The notes under the pieces were generated by a model that ran no database searches, was not told the origin of the DNA, and was given only the letters and a program-made list of their open reading frames with translations. From contig NZ_QFLI01000007.1 of assembly GCF_003202155.1 (NCBI RefSeq), positions 186,001-250,000 of the forward strand: a DNA stretch of 64,000 nt, written 5' to 3'. This DNA is from Marinifilum breve (lineage in GTDB: Bacteria > Bacteroidota > Bacteroidia > Bacteroidales > Marinifilaceae). The translations under genes were made by a program, and so were the position numbers. Positions within the stretch are counted from its first letter, which is position 1; each line of letters opens with the position of its first letter. Below are positions 38,501-45,476 of this stretch, piece by piece.

Positions 38501-39108
38501 TCTTTATTTCTCTTCAATGCATCACTTAGCAGAATTAAAAAATCCGAAGAATTCTCAAGTCCACATTCTGCTTCTGGTTTATCAGCTGCATGAAGCCACC
38601 ATTGGGAATCAACTACAAGAAGAACAATGTCCTCTCCTATTTCTATTTCAACTGGTCCTGGGCAACCTCCCGTTGGTAAGAATACATCTCCCTTTCCAAT
38701 ATAATCCTCAATATAGGTTTCCAAATTCATAATGGCTTCCCAACCATGCTTATGCCCTTGATTCCATTCCTTTTCTCCAGGAATAAAGATACTTTCCCCT
38801 TTAAAATTCTTCGCTAAATCCAATAGCTTGATTAAATTTTGGTCTCCCGAATGGATATCCTCAATTTCCTCTCTTGCATATTCTTTAGAAATGCTATTGC
38901 CCAGAAATACAAGCGTTGCTTTATCATTTTGCTTTTCTAATTGTGATTTAAGCATTTGCATATTGGCATCCACAATATCTGCTTCTCCAACATCTCCAAT
39001 AAAAAATATTGAATGCTTTAATAAGCTTGCATTAGGAGTTTCATTGTTTTGCCCATTGACCACTATCGCAAAAAGCAACAGGCTTAAAAGTGCATAGATC
39101 TTTCTCAT
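35503..39108 (-). CDS. Metallophosphatase / kinase-like / outer-membrane barrel fusion
   Basis: 1201 residues. Signal peptide ends VVNGQ. About 30-330 is a calcineurin-like phosphoesterase ('FFIGDVGEAD' with Asp39, 'VFLGNSIS', 'FASHHPIYSAGKHGGN', 'VSAHDNS'). The middle, about 405-680, resembles CotH/Fam20-type kinases: 'YVLRSVEK', then 'FLNDWDRHDDQWRW' near residue 572 and 'RPIPRDRDQVFF' near 600, comparable to the N-x-D-x-H and D-x-D metal motifs of that fold (inference). About 860-1201 is a BamA/TamA-like surface-antigen barrel ('WDTRDNKVIPSRGMYWTNSW', 'LRGYRQDRFAGDD', final 'FSLEFKYMF'). The catalytic parts would sit in the periplasm or on the surface. Probably co-transcribed with topB and the upstream propeller lipoprotein. 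Confidence 0.8.
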   Translation of the reverse strand: MRKIYALLSLLLFAIVVNGQNNETPNASLLKHSIFFIGDVGEADIVDANMQMLKSQLEKQNDKATLVFLGNSISKEYAREEIEDIHSGDQNLIKLLDLAKNFKGESIFIPGEKEWNQGHKHGWEAIMNLETYIEDYIGKGDVFLPTGGCPGPVEIEIGEDIVLLVVDSQWWLHAADKPEAECGLENSSDFLILLSDALKRNKDKKIVFASHHPIYSAGKHGGNFPFVGPVELYRKLFGTPQDFAYPFYKQMRYMGRKLGRGYENLVTVSAHDNSLQFTEKDKSFYVVSGSGSKSDYVSEKKMDVALREIGFTRLNFYSNDEVWLEMWSVGKNGTEDARLAYQTKLFTKTTPSDEDLAEKYKDLNFTDSTITIAASDLYATDKKSKRKWLGNNYRKEWETPIEVPVFDIGTEKGGLKILKRGGGQQTRSLRLEAKDGKQYVLRSVEKYTEKAIPPALKGTFAAKIVQDGISESYPYAAIAVPKLADAAGVYHTNPKIVYVPDDPRFGIYQEDFKNELYLFEERPNDDMSDADNFGNTKDVIGTDKLIEKRFKNSDLVIDETAVLRARLFDIFLNDWDRHDDQWRWATIEKDGKTIARPIPRDRDQVFFYSDGKIPWLIRRKWAMPKFQVFDSIPENVVGLGFNARYFDRNFLQSKSKQDWVEMANELKTKLTDEIIEKAIKDLPKEVYAISADDIVAKLKSRRDLLPNLAVEFYNYLAQEVDIVGTNGTEDFDAEWDVDGNLHVKVRRLSKKGNKKEKLYDRKFMKDETKEVRIYGLGGKDEFDIDGKYSKGVKLRIVGGTGKDKFKIDSTRKSNVAVYDKSKTKVKGNGAFQNRLSKNKSVNVYDRKSFKYDIVSPGANLNFVSDDGLILGAGFNVKKQSFRKEPYGSLHKFLVNYAFMYPSAQIKYSGEMIGVFKSLDLLAKVDYNTPNFQGYYYGLGNETENPELDDKEYNRIRMGRTELALQLRKKIGANQSISFGPFYEQLELKATPDRFVTDFSNPDNDLDLLSDFNTRKYLGINIKHEWDTRDNKVIPSRGMYWTNSWSFYRGLEKNDHNFQKMETDMRFYTSLGRPQRSIFALRVGAAHNTSGYSFYQANKLGLKSNLRGYRQDRFAGDDMVYQNTDFRFRLARFKSYYLGGEVGLLAFNDFGRVWLDGESSSKWHHGYGGGFWVSPYKLMVLTANFGMSEEENIFSLEFKYMF

Positions 39109-39152
39109 AAGTTTTTGATTTTATAAAATCAATTACGAAAAATGGATTTCAA

Positions 39153-40082
39153 TTATCGTTTGAAACTATATTTTAAAATATTTGCTTTACTTCCTTTTCC
39201 TTCATTTGAAATGAACATGGTTCCATCGGGTGCAAAACAAATTCCTTCAGGCTGACGGAATATTTTACGCTTCAACTTCACAATTGCCTTAATCTCCCCC
39301 TTAGGATTAAGCACCACTAAAAGCTTACCTACAGAACCTACCACATACAAGTTCCTGGTAATAGGATGAACTGCAACCGCTGAAGGCTGAAATGTAATAT
39401 CCCCCTGTGAAGGATTAATATTCTCCATTAATCTTACCGAAAATCTCGAATAAGCATCAAATTCCAGTATTTTTCGAATTTGATCTTGATCAATCAGATA
39501 TTTTGGAGTTTTCGACAATTCATTTTTATCTATTGAGAATTCATAAATGGCTCTCTTTCCTCTATATTTATTGGAATGTGCCGGACTTCCTTTACAGGCT
39601 ATCAGCAATGAATTTGTTGAAGGATCGTATCCCAACCCTTCGGTATCATTACCTGCATTCAAATGAGTGGTTCTCTTTACTGAATGAATGTTTTTATCCT
39701 TCAAGTGATCTACTTTAAAAATTCTCCCATCCGATCTTAAAACGTAAACCAATGAATCCACCATTTCAATTCCTTCATAATCCCCAGGTTTATCGAATTC
39801 ATATTTTTTGGTTACCTCTTTCTTCTTGTGATTGAATTTATAGATAATTCCTTTCTCATCGTTCACACACAATAGAGAATGTTCCGTAAAATAACTTAAG
39901 GCTGATATTTCTCTCAAATGATCTTTTAGTTCATATTTCTTATCAGGCTCATAAATGTCATATGGAAACTTTTCATAGTTTTCCGATAAATAAATCATTT
40001 TCTGATCTTTCTTTTGGGCACATGCTTCAAGAAAAAACACAAGAGCAAACAAGCAAATAAGTGTGTGAAAAGTTTTTGTCAT
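39153..40082 (-). CDS. SdiA-regulated-type beta-propeller lipoprotein
   Basis: 309 residues. Lipobox FLEAC near residue 21. The rest is a beta-propeller: 'LREISALSYFTEHSLLCVND', 'GDYEGIEMVDSLVYVLRSDG', 'NDTEGLGYDPSTNSLLIACK', 'FQPSAVAVHPITRNLYVVGS' and 'RQPEGICFAPDGTMFISNEG', the repeated 'EGI/EGL' blades of the SdiA-regulated (YjiK-like) domain. Function in the envelope is unknown. It is 44 bases upstream of the phosphatase/barrel fusion on the same strand, so a joint role at the outer membrane is plausible. Confidence 0.8.
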   Translation of the reverse strand: MTKTFHTLICLFALVFFLEACAQKKDQKMIYLSENYEKFPYDIYEPDKKYELKDHLREISALSYFTEHSLLCVNDEKGIIYKFNHKKKEVTKKYEFDKPGDYEGIEMVDSLVYVLRSDGRIFKVDHLKDKNIHSVKRTTHLNAGNDTEGLGYDPSTNSLLIACKGSPAHSNKYRGKRAIYEFSIDKNELSKTPKYLIDQDQIRKILEFDAYSRFSVRLMENINPSQGDITFQPSAVAVHPITRNLYVVGSVGKLLVVLNPKGEIKAIVKLKRKIFRQPEGICFAPDGTMFISNEGKGSKANILKYSFKR

Positions 40083-40255
40083 ACGAAAGATCTATCTTTT
40101 AATTATTGGAATCATAAAATTAACAAATAAGCCTCAAATACCAATAAAAAAAGGGCAATTGAGGCATTTATATTCATTTAACAGAAGGATTTCATGTTTA
40201 ATGATTATATTTATTCAGTCAAAAAATATATCTCAAGAACTGAAAAATTCAAATT

Positions 40256-41449
40256 ATGAATATGATCCAGGAGGCTGAAAAATACGTTACTAAGCTAATT
40301 GAAGATGCAATTAAACCCATATATACTTATCACAATTTAGAGCATACTCAGAATGTAGTTAAGCATTCCATCAAAATTAGTGAAGGATTAGAGTTTAGCG
40401 AGGAACAAAAAGAGATTCTCATTTTAGCGGCTTGGTTTCACGATTCAGGATATTATGAAGACTACTCAAATCATGAGGAATTAAGTGCACGCAATGCCAG
40501 AGTATTTCTAGAAGCTCGTAATTACCCTGAAGAAAAAATTGACCAAGTAACTCAGGCCATCTTGCACACTAAAATACCTCATCCTCCATGTGAAAATCCA
40601 GTTTGTAATGCACTATGTGATGCAGACTTATATCACTTGGCTTCAAAGAGCTACATGAAAAGCTCAGAACAGTTGCGTGAAGAAAAGCAAGCCTTATACA
40701 AACGCGAAATTCCCCCAAAAGAATACTGGGAAGGTACTTTAGTATTCTTGCAAAACCATAAATACAAAACCAAGTTTGGCAAAAAGCTGTTTGCAAAAAA
40801 GAAGGAACAGAATTATCAAAAAGTAGTTGCTAAAATCAAGGGATATCACGAGAAAGAACTGAGAAAACTAAATGAGAAGGTTGAGAAGTTAGAAAGTCAG
40901 AACATGAAACTGAAAATGCCTCAACGAGGCATTGAAACCATGTTTAAGGTTACGGCACGAAATCAAATTAACCTTAGTTCAATTGCAGATAGTAAGGCTA
41001 ACTTGATGATCTCCGTCAACTCAATCATCATATCGGCAATCTTCTTTATATTTAAGAACATAATGGATGTTCCTCATTTCATCATTCCTTGCATCATATT
41101 ACTGATAGTTTGTTTGGTTACCATCACCTACTCTGTAATGGCTACACGACCTATTGTTACCGATGGTAAATTCTCTGAGGAAGATGTAAAACAAAAAAGA
41201 GTAAATCTTCTTTTCTTCGGAAATTTCCACAATATGGATTTGGGAATTTATTCGAGAGCTTTGAAAGGAATGATGACCGACTACGATGAGTTGTATGATA
41301 GCTTGATTAAAGATCAATACTACTTAGGAAAAGTATTGGGTAAAAAGTATCGCTTCTTAAGAATTTCCTATACAATTTTCATGTATGGTCTAATTCTATC
41401 AGTAGTAGCATTTATATTGGCAGCGATATATCAACCTTTAATGTGGTAA
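40256..41449 (+). CDS. HD-domain protein fused to a Pycsar-type transmembrane effector domain
   Basis: 397 residues. Residues 10-190 form an HD phosphohydrolase domain: His30 in 'YHNLEHTQNVVKHS', His62-Asp63 in 'AAWFHDSGYYEDYSNHEE' and a later Asp in 'CDADLYHLASK'. A lysine-rich coiled coil follows (about 190-225). The last 165 residues match the PycTM effector family (formerly DUF5706): 'RNQINLSSIADSKANLMISV', two membrane helices (about 250-297) and a third near the C-terminus (372-392). In Pycsar defence a similar domain is triggered by a cyclic nucleotide to damage the membrane. Here no cyclase is adjacent; the HD domain may instead degrade a nucleotide signal. Divergent from the propeller lipoprotein. 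Confidence 0.8.
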   Translation: MNMIQEAEKYVTKLIEDAIKPIYTYHNLEHTQNVVKHSIKISEGLEFSEEQKEILILAAWFHDSGYYEDYSNHEELSARNARVFLEARNYPEEKIDQVTQAILHTKIPHPPCENPVCNALCDADLYHLASKSYMKSSEQLREEKQALYKREIPPKEYWEGTLVFLQNHKYKTKFGKKLFAKKKEQNYQKVVAKIKGYHEKELRKLNEKVEKLESQNMKLKMPQRGIETMFKVTARNQINLSSIADSKANLMISVNSIIISAIFFIFKNIMDVPHFIIPCIILLIVCLVTITYSVMATRPIVTDGKFSEEDVKQKRVNLLFFGNFHNMDLGIYSRALKGMMTDYDELYDSLIKDQYYLGKVLGKKYRFLRISYTIFMYGLILSVVAFILAAIYQPLMW

Positions 41450-41523
41450 ATAATTCCTCGCATTTATCGGAATTAGATGAACAAAACCTAAATTTGCAGC
41501 CCAATTAATAAGCGCAGATTACT

Positions 41524-42225
41524 ATGAATTTATTTTACACTCCAGATATAAAAGATCAGTACTATCAACTTGATGAAGTTGAATCGAAGCATTGTGTTCG
41601 TGTTTTAAGGTTGAAGGAAGATGATGAAATCCATTTGATTGATGGAAAAGGAACATTATACACGGCTAAAATAATCGACGCTCATCCCAAAAGATGTACT
41701 GTTGAATGCGTTGAGAAAAAAGAAGAGTTTGGCAAGTTGGATTATGAGCTACACCTGGCATTGGCTCCTACAAAAAACATTGACAGAACCGAATGGTTTC
41801 TTGAAAAATGTACTGAAATTGGCACAAGTGAGTTCACTCCTTTATTGAGTTCTCACTCAGAACGAAAGGTGGTAAAACACGATAGACTTTTCAAAGTGAT
41901 TACTTCCGCAGTAAAGCAATCATTAAAAGCATATCACCCAAAATTAAACGAACTGACCAAATTCGCTGATTTGGTAACATCTGATTTCGATGGGGATAAA
42001 TTCATAGCTCATTGTAATCCTGGAGAAAAGACACATCTTAAACAATTGTGCAAGCCCAAGGCAAAATGTTTGGTATTAATTGGTCCCGAAGGCGATTTTA
42101 GCCCTGAAGAAGTTGAATTGGCTAAGGCAAATGGATTTCAGGAAATATCCCTTGGTGAGAGTCGCTTGAGAACCGAAACAGCAGGAGTTGTTGCCTGCAA
42201 TATTGTAAGTCTTGCTAATTATTAA
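41524..42225 (+). CDS. rsmE: 16S rRNA (uracil-1498-N3)-methyltransferase
   Basis: 233 residues. SPOUT methyltransferase that makes m3U1498 in 16S rRNA. PUA-like N-terminus ('VESKHCVRVLRLKEDDEIHL'), then 'LALAPTKNIDRTEWFLEKCT', and the knot region 'CLVLIGPEGDFSPEEVELAK' with 'ISLGESRLRTETAGVVA'. All family motifs are intact. The DUF4159 gene begins one base after its stop codon, so the two are co-transcribed. Confidence 0.95.
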   Translation: MNLFYTPDIKDQYYQLDEVESKHCVRVLRLKEDDEIHLIDGKGTLYTAKIIDAHPKRCTVECVEKKEEFGKLDYELHLALAPTKNIDRTEWFLEKCTEIGTSEFTPLLSSHSERKVVKHDRLFKVITSAVKQSLKAYHPKLNELTKFADLVTSDFDGDKFIAHCNPGEKTHLKQLCKPKAKCLVLIGPEGDFSPEEVELAKANGFQEISLGESRLRTETAGVVACNIVSLANY

Positions 42226-42226
42226 A

Positions 42227-42889
42227 ATGAGGTTTCAACACTACATACTCTTCACGCTCATACTGCTATTTAGTCATAGTGGACAATCGCAAAATACAAC
42301 AGTGCGTATTGGTTTGCTAAAGTATAATGGTGGTGGTGATTGGTATGCAAACCCGGGCTCATTGCCAAATCTTATTCAGTTTTGCAATAAAAATCAAATT
42401 GCAAACATTCAAACAGAACCTATTACTGTTGAAGTTGGTAGCCCGGAAATATTTTCCTTGCCTTTTATCCATTTAACCGGACATGGTAACATTGTGCTAA
42501 GCAATCAGGAAGTTATTAATCTTAGGAAATATTTAATGGCAGGTGGATTCTTACATGTTGATGACAATTATGGATTGAATGCCTATTTCAGAAGAGAAAT
42601 TAAAAAAGTATTCCCGAACGAAGAGTTGATTGAACTGCCATTTTCTCATCCCATATATCATCAGGTTTATGAATTTCCTACAGGACTGCCTAAAATCCAT
42701 GAACATGATGGAAAATCACCACAGGGTTTTGGACTTTTTTATAAAGGAAGATTAGTTTGCTTCTATACCTACGAGACCGATTTAGGAGATGGCTGGGAAG
42801 ATACTTCGGTTCATAATGATACGAAAGAAAAACACTTGAAAGCCTTAAAAATGGGTGCTAACATCATCTCCTTCGCTTTCAGTAATTAG
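42227..42889 (+). CDS. DUF4159 exported protein
   Basis: 220 residues with a signal peptide ending 'SHSGQSQ'. 'RIGLLKYNGGGDWYANPGSL', 'LPFIHLTGHGNIVLS', 'YLMAGGFLHVDDNYGLN' and 'GLGDGW'-like 'TDLGDGWEDTSVHND' match DUF4159, a flavodoxin/GATase-like fold of unknown function found in Bacteroidota and Planctomycetes. The ATG at 42227 is used because the open frame upstream has only a TTG. It follows rsmE directly. Confidence 0.85.
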   Translation: MRFQHYILFTLILLFSHSGQSQNTTVRIGLLKYNGGGDWYANPGSLPNLIQFCNKNQIANIQTEPITVEVGSPEIFSLPFIHLTGHGNIVLSNQEVINLRKYLMAGGFLHVDDNYGLNAYFRREIKKVFPNEELIELPFSHPIYHQVYEFPTGLPKIHEHDGKSPQGFGLFYKGRLVCFYTYETDLGDGWEDTSVHNDTKEKHLKALKMGANIISFAFSN

Positions 42890-43033
42890 ATTTATTCTTA
42901 ATTAACTGATTTCCTATTAATTCTACCTTAATATTTCATGCTCATTTTGAATTTTCATTAACAAAATGATAACTTATAGTGATTTTAATTTGATATCAAT
43001 CACTAAAGTTTATTGCTATGAAACGTTCATGAA

Positions 43034-43070
43034 CAAATTATTATTAAGACAGAACCACAATAATAATTTG
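43034..43070. promoter_or_regulatory. 12-bp inverted repeat ahead of the phosphofructokinase gene
   Basis: CAAATTATTATT (43034-43045) and AATAATAATTTG (43059-43070) are perfect reverse complements with a 13-base loop. A second small palindrome GTTCATGAAC lies just before it (43025-43034). The position 45 bases ahead of the start codon suggests a 5'-UTR hairpin or an operator; it is too far from the previous gene to be an obvious terminator. Confidence 0.4.
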
Positions 43071-43114
43071 CGAATGAAAAGTTCCATCTGATAAATGAAT
43101 AAAAAACAAAGCAG

Positions 43115-44317
43115 ATGAAAAATAATAATTCTTGTAGAGGAATAATAGGCATCTTAACAGGTGGCGGTGATGTTCCCGGATTGAATCCTGCAATTCGCGC
43201 CGTAACCATTAGAGCATTAAGAGAGGGCTATAAAGTAATCGGTATTAGAAAAGGCTGGAGAGGTCTGATTGATATCGTAAGAGATGAAAAGGCGGACAAT
43301 AGTGAAAACTTTGAAGTTTTAACCGAAGAGTTGGTAAATAAAGTTGGTCGTACGGGAGGTACATTTTTGCATACCTCAAGAGTAAATCCTTCTAAAACAT
43401 CCAGAGAAAGAGTTCCTACACATTTAAAAGACAAATATGATCAGGATGTAAATGACTTAACGGAAGAAGTTCTTGCCAATCTTGATTTCTTAAATATCGA
43501 TTATTTAATTCCAATTGGAGGTGATGATACCCTAAGTTATGGTGTTCGCTTATATCAGGAAGGTTTTAAAGTAATCGCAATTCCTAAAACCATGGATAAT
43601 GATGTTCCTGGAACCGATTATTGCATTGGATTTAGTACTTGTATTACCCGAACCATTTCGCTTACGCACAGCTTAAGAACTTCGGCAGGTTCGCACGAGC
43701 GCTTATTGGTTCTTGAAGTGTTTGGACGTTATGCAGGATTTACAGCTATCCTGCCAACTTTGGCTGGTGCAGCTAACCGTTGTGTAATTCCTGAACACAA
43801 TTTTGATATTGAACGTCTGACTGAATTGATGATTCAGGATCGATTTTCAAATCCAAGCAGGTACTCGGTAGTTCTTATTTCGGAAGGAGCAGCTTTCTCA
43901 GGTGAGGAAATGATCTTCCAGGATGATGTTATGGATGACTATGGACACAAAAAGTTAGGTGGAATTGGAGATCGTGTTTCTGAACAGATGAAGATCCTAT
44001 CTCCTAAATTCAACAACTCCAAACCTATAAATGTAATCAATCAAAAGCTAGGTTATATGGTACGCTGTGGCGATCCGGATGCAATTGACTCAATAGTTCC
44101 AATGGCTTTTGGCAATTTGGCTCTGGATTTAATCATTAAAGGAATTCACGGACGCCTAATCACTTTGCGCAACGGAAGATACGACAATGCACCTATTGAC
44201 ATCGTTACCAGTTCGAAAAAATTGGTAGATGTTGATCGATATTATAATATAGAACGACTAAGACCAAAGTATAATAGTTTTGAACTTCAACCATTGTTTT
44301 TAATGACAGGTTTGTAA
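43115..44317 (+). CDS. 6-phosphofructokinase, PPi-type signature
   Basis: 400 residues. Phosphofructokinase motifs: 'GILTGGGDVPGLNPAIRAV', 'IPIGGDDTLSYG', 'IPKTMDNDVPGTDYCIGFST', 'LLVLEVFGRYAGF' and 'CVIPEHNFD'. The residue equal to Gly104 of E. coli PfkA is Asp138 and the residue equal to Gly124 is Lys158; this Asp/Lys pair is the mark of pyrophosphate-dependent enzymes, which run reversibly with PPi. The catalytic Asp161 is kept. So this is probably diphosphate-fructose-6-phosphate 1-phosphotransferase rather than an ATP enzyme, which only an assay can settle. Own transcription unit. Confidence 0.9.
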   Translation: MKNNNSCRGIIGILTGGGDVPGLNPAIRAVTIRALREGYKVIGIRKGWRGLIDIVRDEKADNSENFEVLTEELVNKVGRTGGTFLHTSRVNPSKTSRERVPTHLKDKYDQDVNDLTEEVLANLDFLNIDYLIPIGGDDTLSYGVRLYQEGFKVIAIPKTMDNDVPGTDYCIGFSTCITRTISLTHSLRTSAGSHERLLVLEVFGRYAGFTAILPTLAGAANRCVIPEHNFDIERLTELMIQDRFSNPSRYSVVLISEGAAFSGEEMIFQDDVMDDYGHKKLGGIGDRVSEQMKILSPKFNNSKPINVINQKLGYMVRCGDPDAIDSIVPMAFGNLALDLIIKGIHGRLITLRNGRYDNAPIDIVTSSKKLVDVDRYYNIERLRPKYNSFELQPLFLMTGL

Positions 44318-44340
44318 TTCCACATAATTTTGTACATTTG

Positions 44341-44373
44341 AGAAGCCTTTCAACATTGTGTTGAGAGGTTTCT
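44341..44373 (+). terminator. Hairpin after the phosphofructokinase gene
   Basis: A 15-bp stem (AGAAGCCTTTCAACA with TGTTGAGAGGTTTCT, two G-T pairs) around a three-base loop, 24 bases after the stop codon. The following T run is poor, so termination is likely but not certain. Confidence 0.5.
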
Positions 44374-44425
44374 ACTTTCACAACCATTCCCATTTTAATT
44401 TATTATTTATTTAAACTTAACTCTT

Positions 44426-45061
44426 ATGTTAGAATTTAACATTTTAGGTATTTCTGTATTGGAATGGATTGGATACGCTGCATCTGTTCTTGTATTGGTA
44501 TCATTAACAATGACATCGATTATAAAACTTCGATGGTACAATTTGGCAGGAGCTATTCTCTTCTCGACTTATGGATTTTTAATTGGCTCATTGCCTGTAG
44601 GAATCATGAACTTTTTAATTGTTTGTGCCAACATTTACAATTTGAAAAAAATGTATGGACAAAAAGAAGATTTTAAAGTAATTGAGATAAAAGAAAACGA
44701 TGAATTGCTAATACACCTGCTAGACTACTACAAAAAAGACATAGGCAATTTCTATCCTAATTTTGAAAAGAAAGAGAAACAGCTGGGAATTTTCGTGTTG
44801 AGAAATATGGCTGTGGCTGGAATCTTTATCGGCACGCAAGAGGAAAATGAATTAAGAATAGACTTAGATTACGCTCTTCCTCAATACAGAGATTTTAAAG
44901 TTGGCGATTATTTGTACAAAAGCTTAAAACAAACTTTAAGCGATCACGATATTAAATCGGTATACTGTTATTCCACACAAATGCTGAAATACATGGAAAA
45001 AATGGGGTTTGAAGCAGACAAAAAGGATAACAAATCCATCATGAAAAAGAATTTAAACTAA
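44426..45061 (+). CDS. YgjV-like membrane protein with acetyltransferase-like C-terminal domain
   Basis: 211 residues. Residues 10-80 contain three short membrane helices ('WIGYAASVLVLVSLTMTSII', 'WYNLAGAILFSTYGFLIGSL', 'GIMNFLIVCANIYNL'), the YgjV family pattern. From about 95 to the end is a soluble region ('LGIFVLRNMAVAGIFIGTQE', 'QYRDFKVGDYLYKSLKQTL', 'YCYSTQMLKYMEKMGFE') that has the GNAT-like order of a strand pair, V-G-x-x-L helix and a final 'Y-x-x-x-G-F'. The GNAT reading is by pattern only. Followed at once by the terminator array. Confidence 0.75.
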   Translation: MLEFNILGISVLEWIGYAASVLVLVSLTMTSIIKLRWYNLAGAILFSTYGFLIGSLPVGIMNFLIVCANIYNLKKMYGQKEDFKVIEIKENDELLIHLLDYYKKDIGNFYPNFEKKEKQLGIFVLRNMAVAGIFIGTQEENELRIDLDYALPQYRDFKVGDYLYKSLKQTLSDHDIKSVYCYSTQMLKYMEKMGFEADKKDNKSIMKKNLN

Positions 45062-45067
45062 TTCAGA

Positions 45068-45100
45068 AAGCTCCTCAATCAATTGAGGAGTTTCTTTTTT
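45068..45100 (+). terminator. Terminator of the YgjV-like gene (first of the array)
   Basis: CTCCTCAA and TTGAGGAG form a perfect 8-bp stem with a TCAA loop and are followed by a long T run, nine bases past the stop codon. It is the archetype of the five repeats that follow. Confidence 0.85.
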
Positions 45101-45109
45101 TTGAAAACG

Positions 45110-45303
45110 AGTACCTGAACCAATTCAGGAGATACTTTTTTGAGTAAACGAGCTCCTCAACCAATTCAGGGGGTACTTTTTTGAGTAAACGAGCACCTGA
45201 ACCAATTCAGGAGGTACTTTTTTGAGTAAACAAGCACCTGAACCAATTCAGGAGGTACTTTTTTGAGTAAACAAGTACCTGAACCAATTCAGGAGGTGCT
45301 TTT
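45110..45303 (+). repeat. Five tandem 41-bp terminator-like hairpins
   Basis: CCAATTCAG recurs at 45120, 45161, 45202, 45243 and 45284, an exact 41-base period. Each unit is ACCTGAA (or CTCCTCAA) - CCAA loop - TTCAGGAGGTAC followed by TTTTTTGAGTAAAC, that is, a stem-loop plus T run. Most units differ only at a few positions. This is a tandemly multiplied version of the preceding intrinsic terminator rather than a CRISPR, since there are no unique spacers. Confidence 0.85.
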
Positions 45304-45405
45304 GCGCATTGACGATAGGATTTACCGGCAAATGTGATCAAACTTTATCTCAGATGAATAGTTTAACTGATAAAAAAACTACATTTTCCAGAAATAATTC
45401 AAAAC

Positions 45406-45439
45406 AAAAAGCTTGACCCAAATCTGAGTCAAGCTTTTT
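45406..45439. terminator. Bidirectional terminator after the BtuG-like gene
   Basis: AAAAAGCTTGAC and GTCAAGCTTTTT form a 12-bp perfect stem with A and T tails on the two sides. It lies 38 bases past the stop codon of the minus-strand surface propeller gene and closes the cobalamin locus. Confidence 0.85.
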
Positions 45440-45476
45440 ATTGTATTCTTTGCGATCCAAATGATCAATTCTTTTT

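Noticed and set aside
45068-45303. A possible CRISPR array
   Set aside because: The 41-base units are contiguous and nearly identical with no unique spacers; each is a terminator-like hairpin. No cas gene is near.
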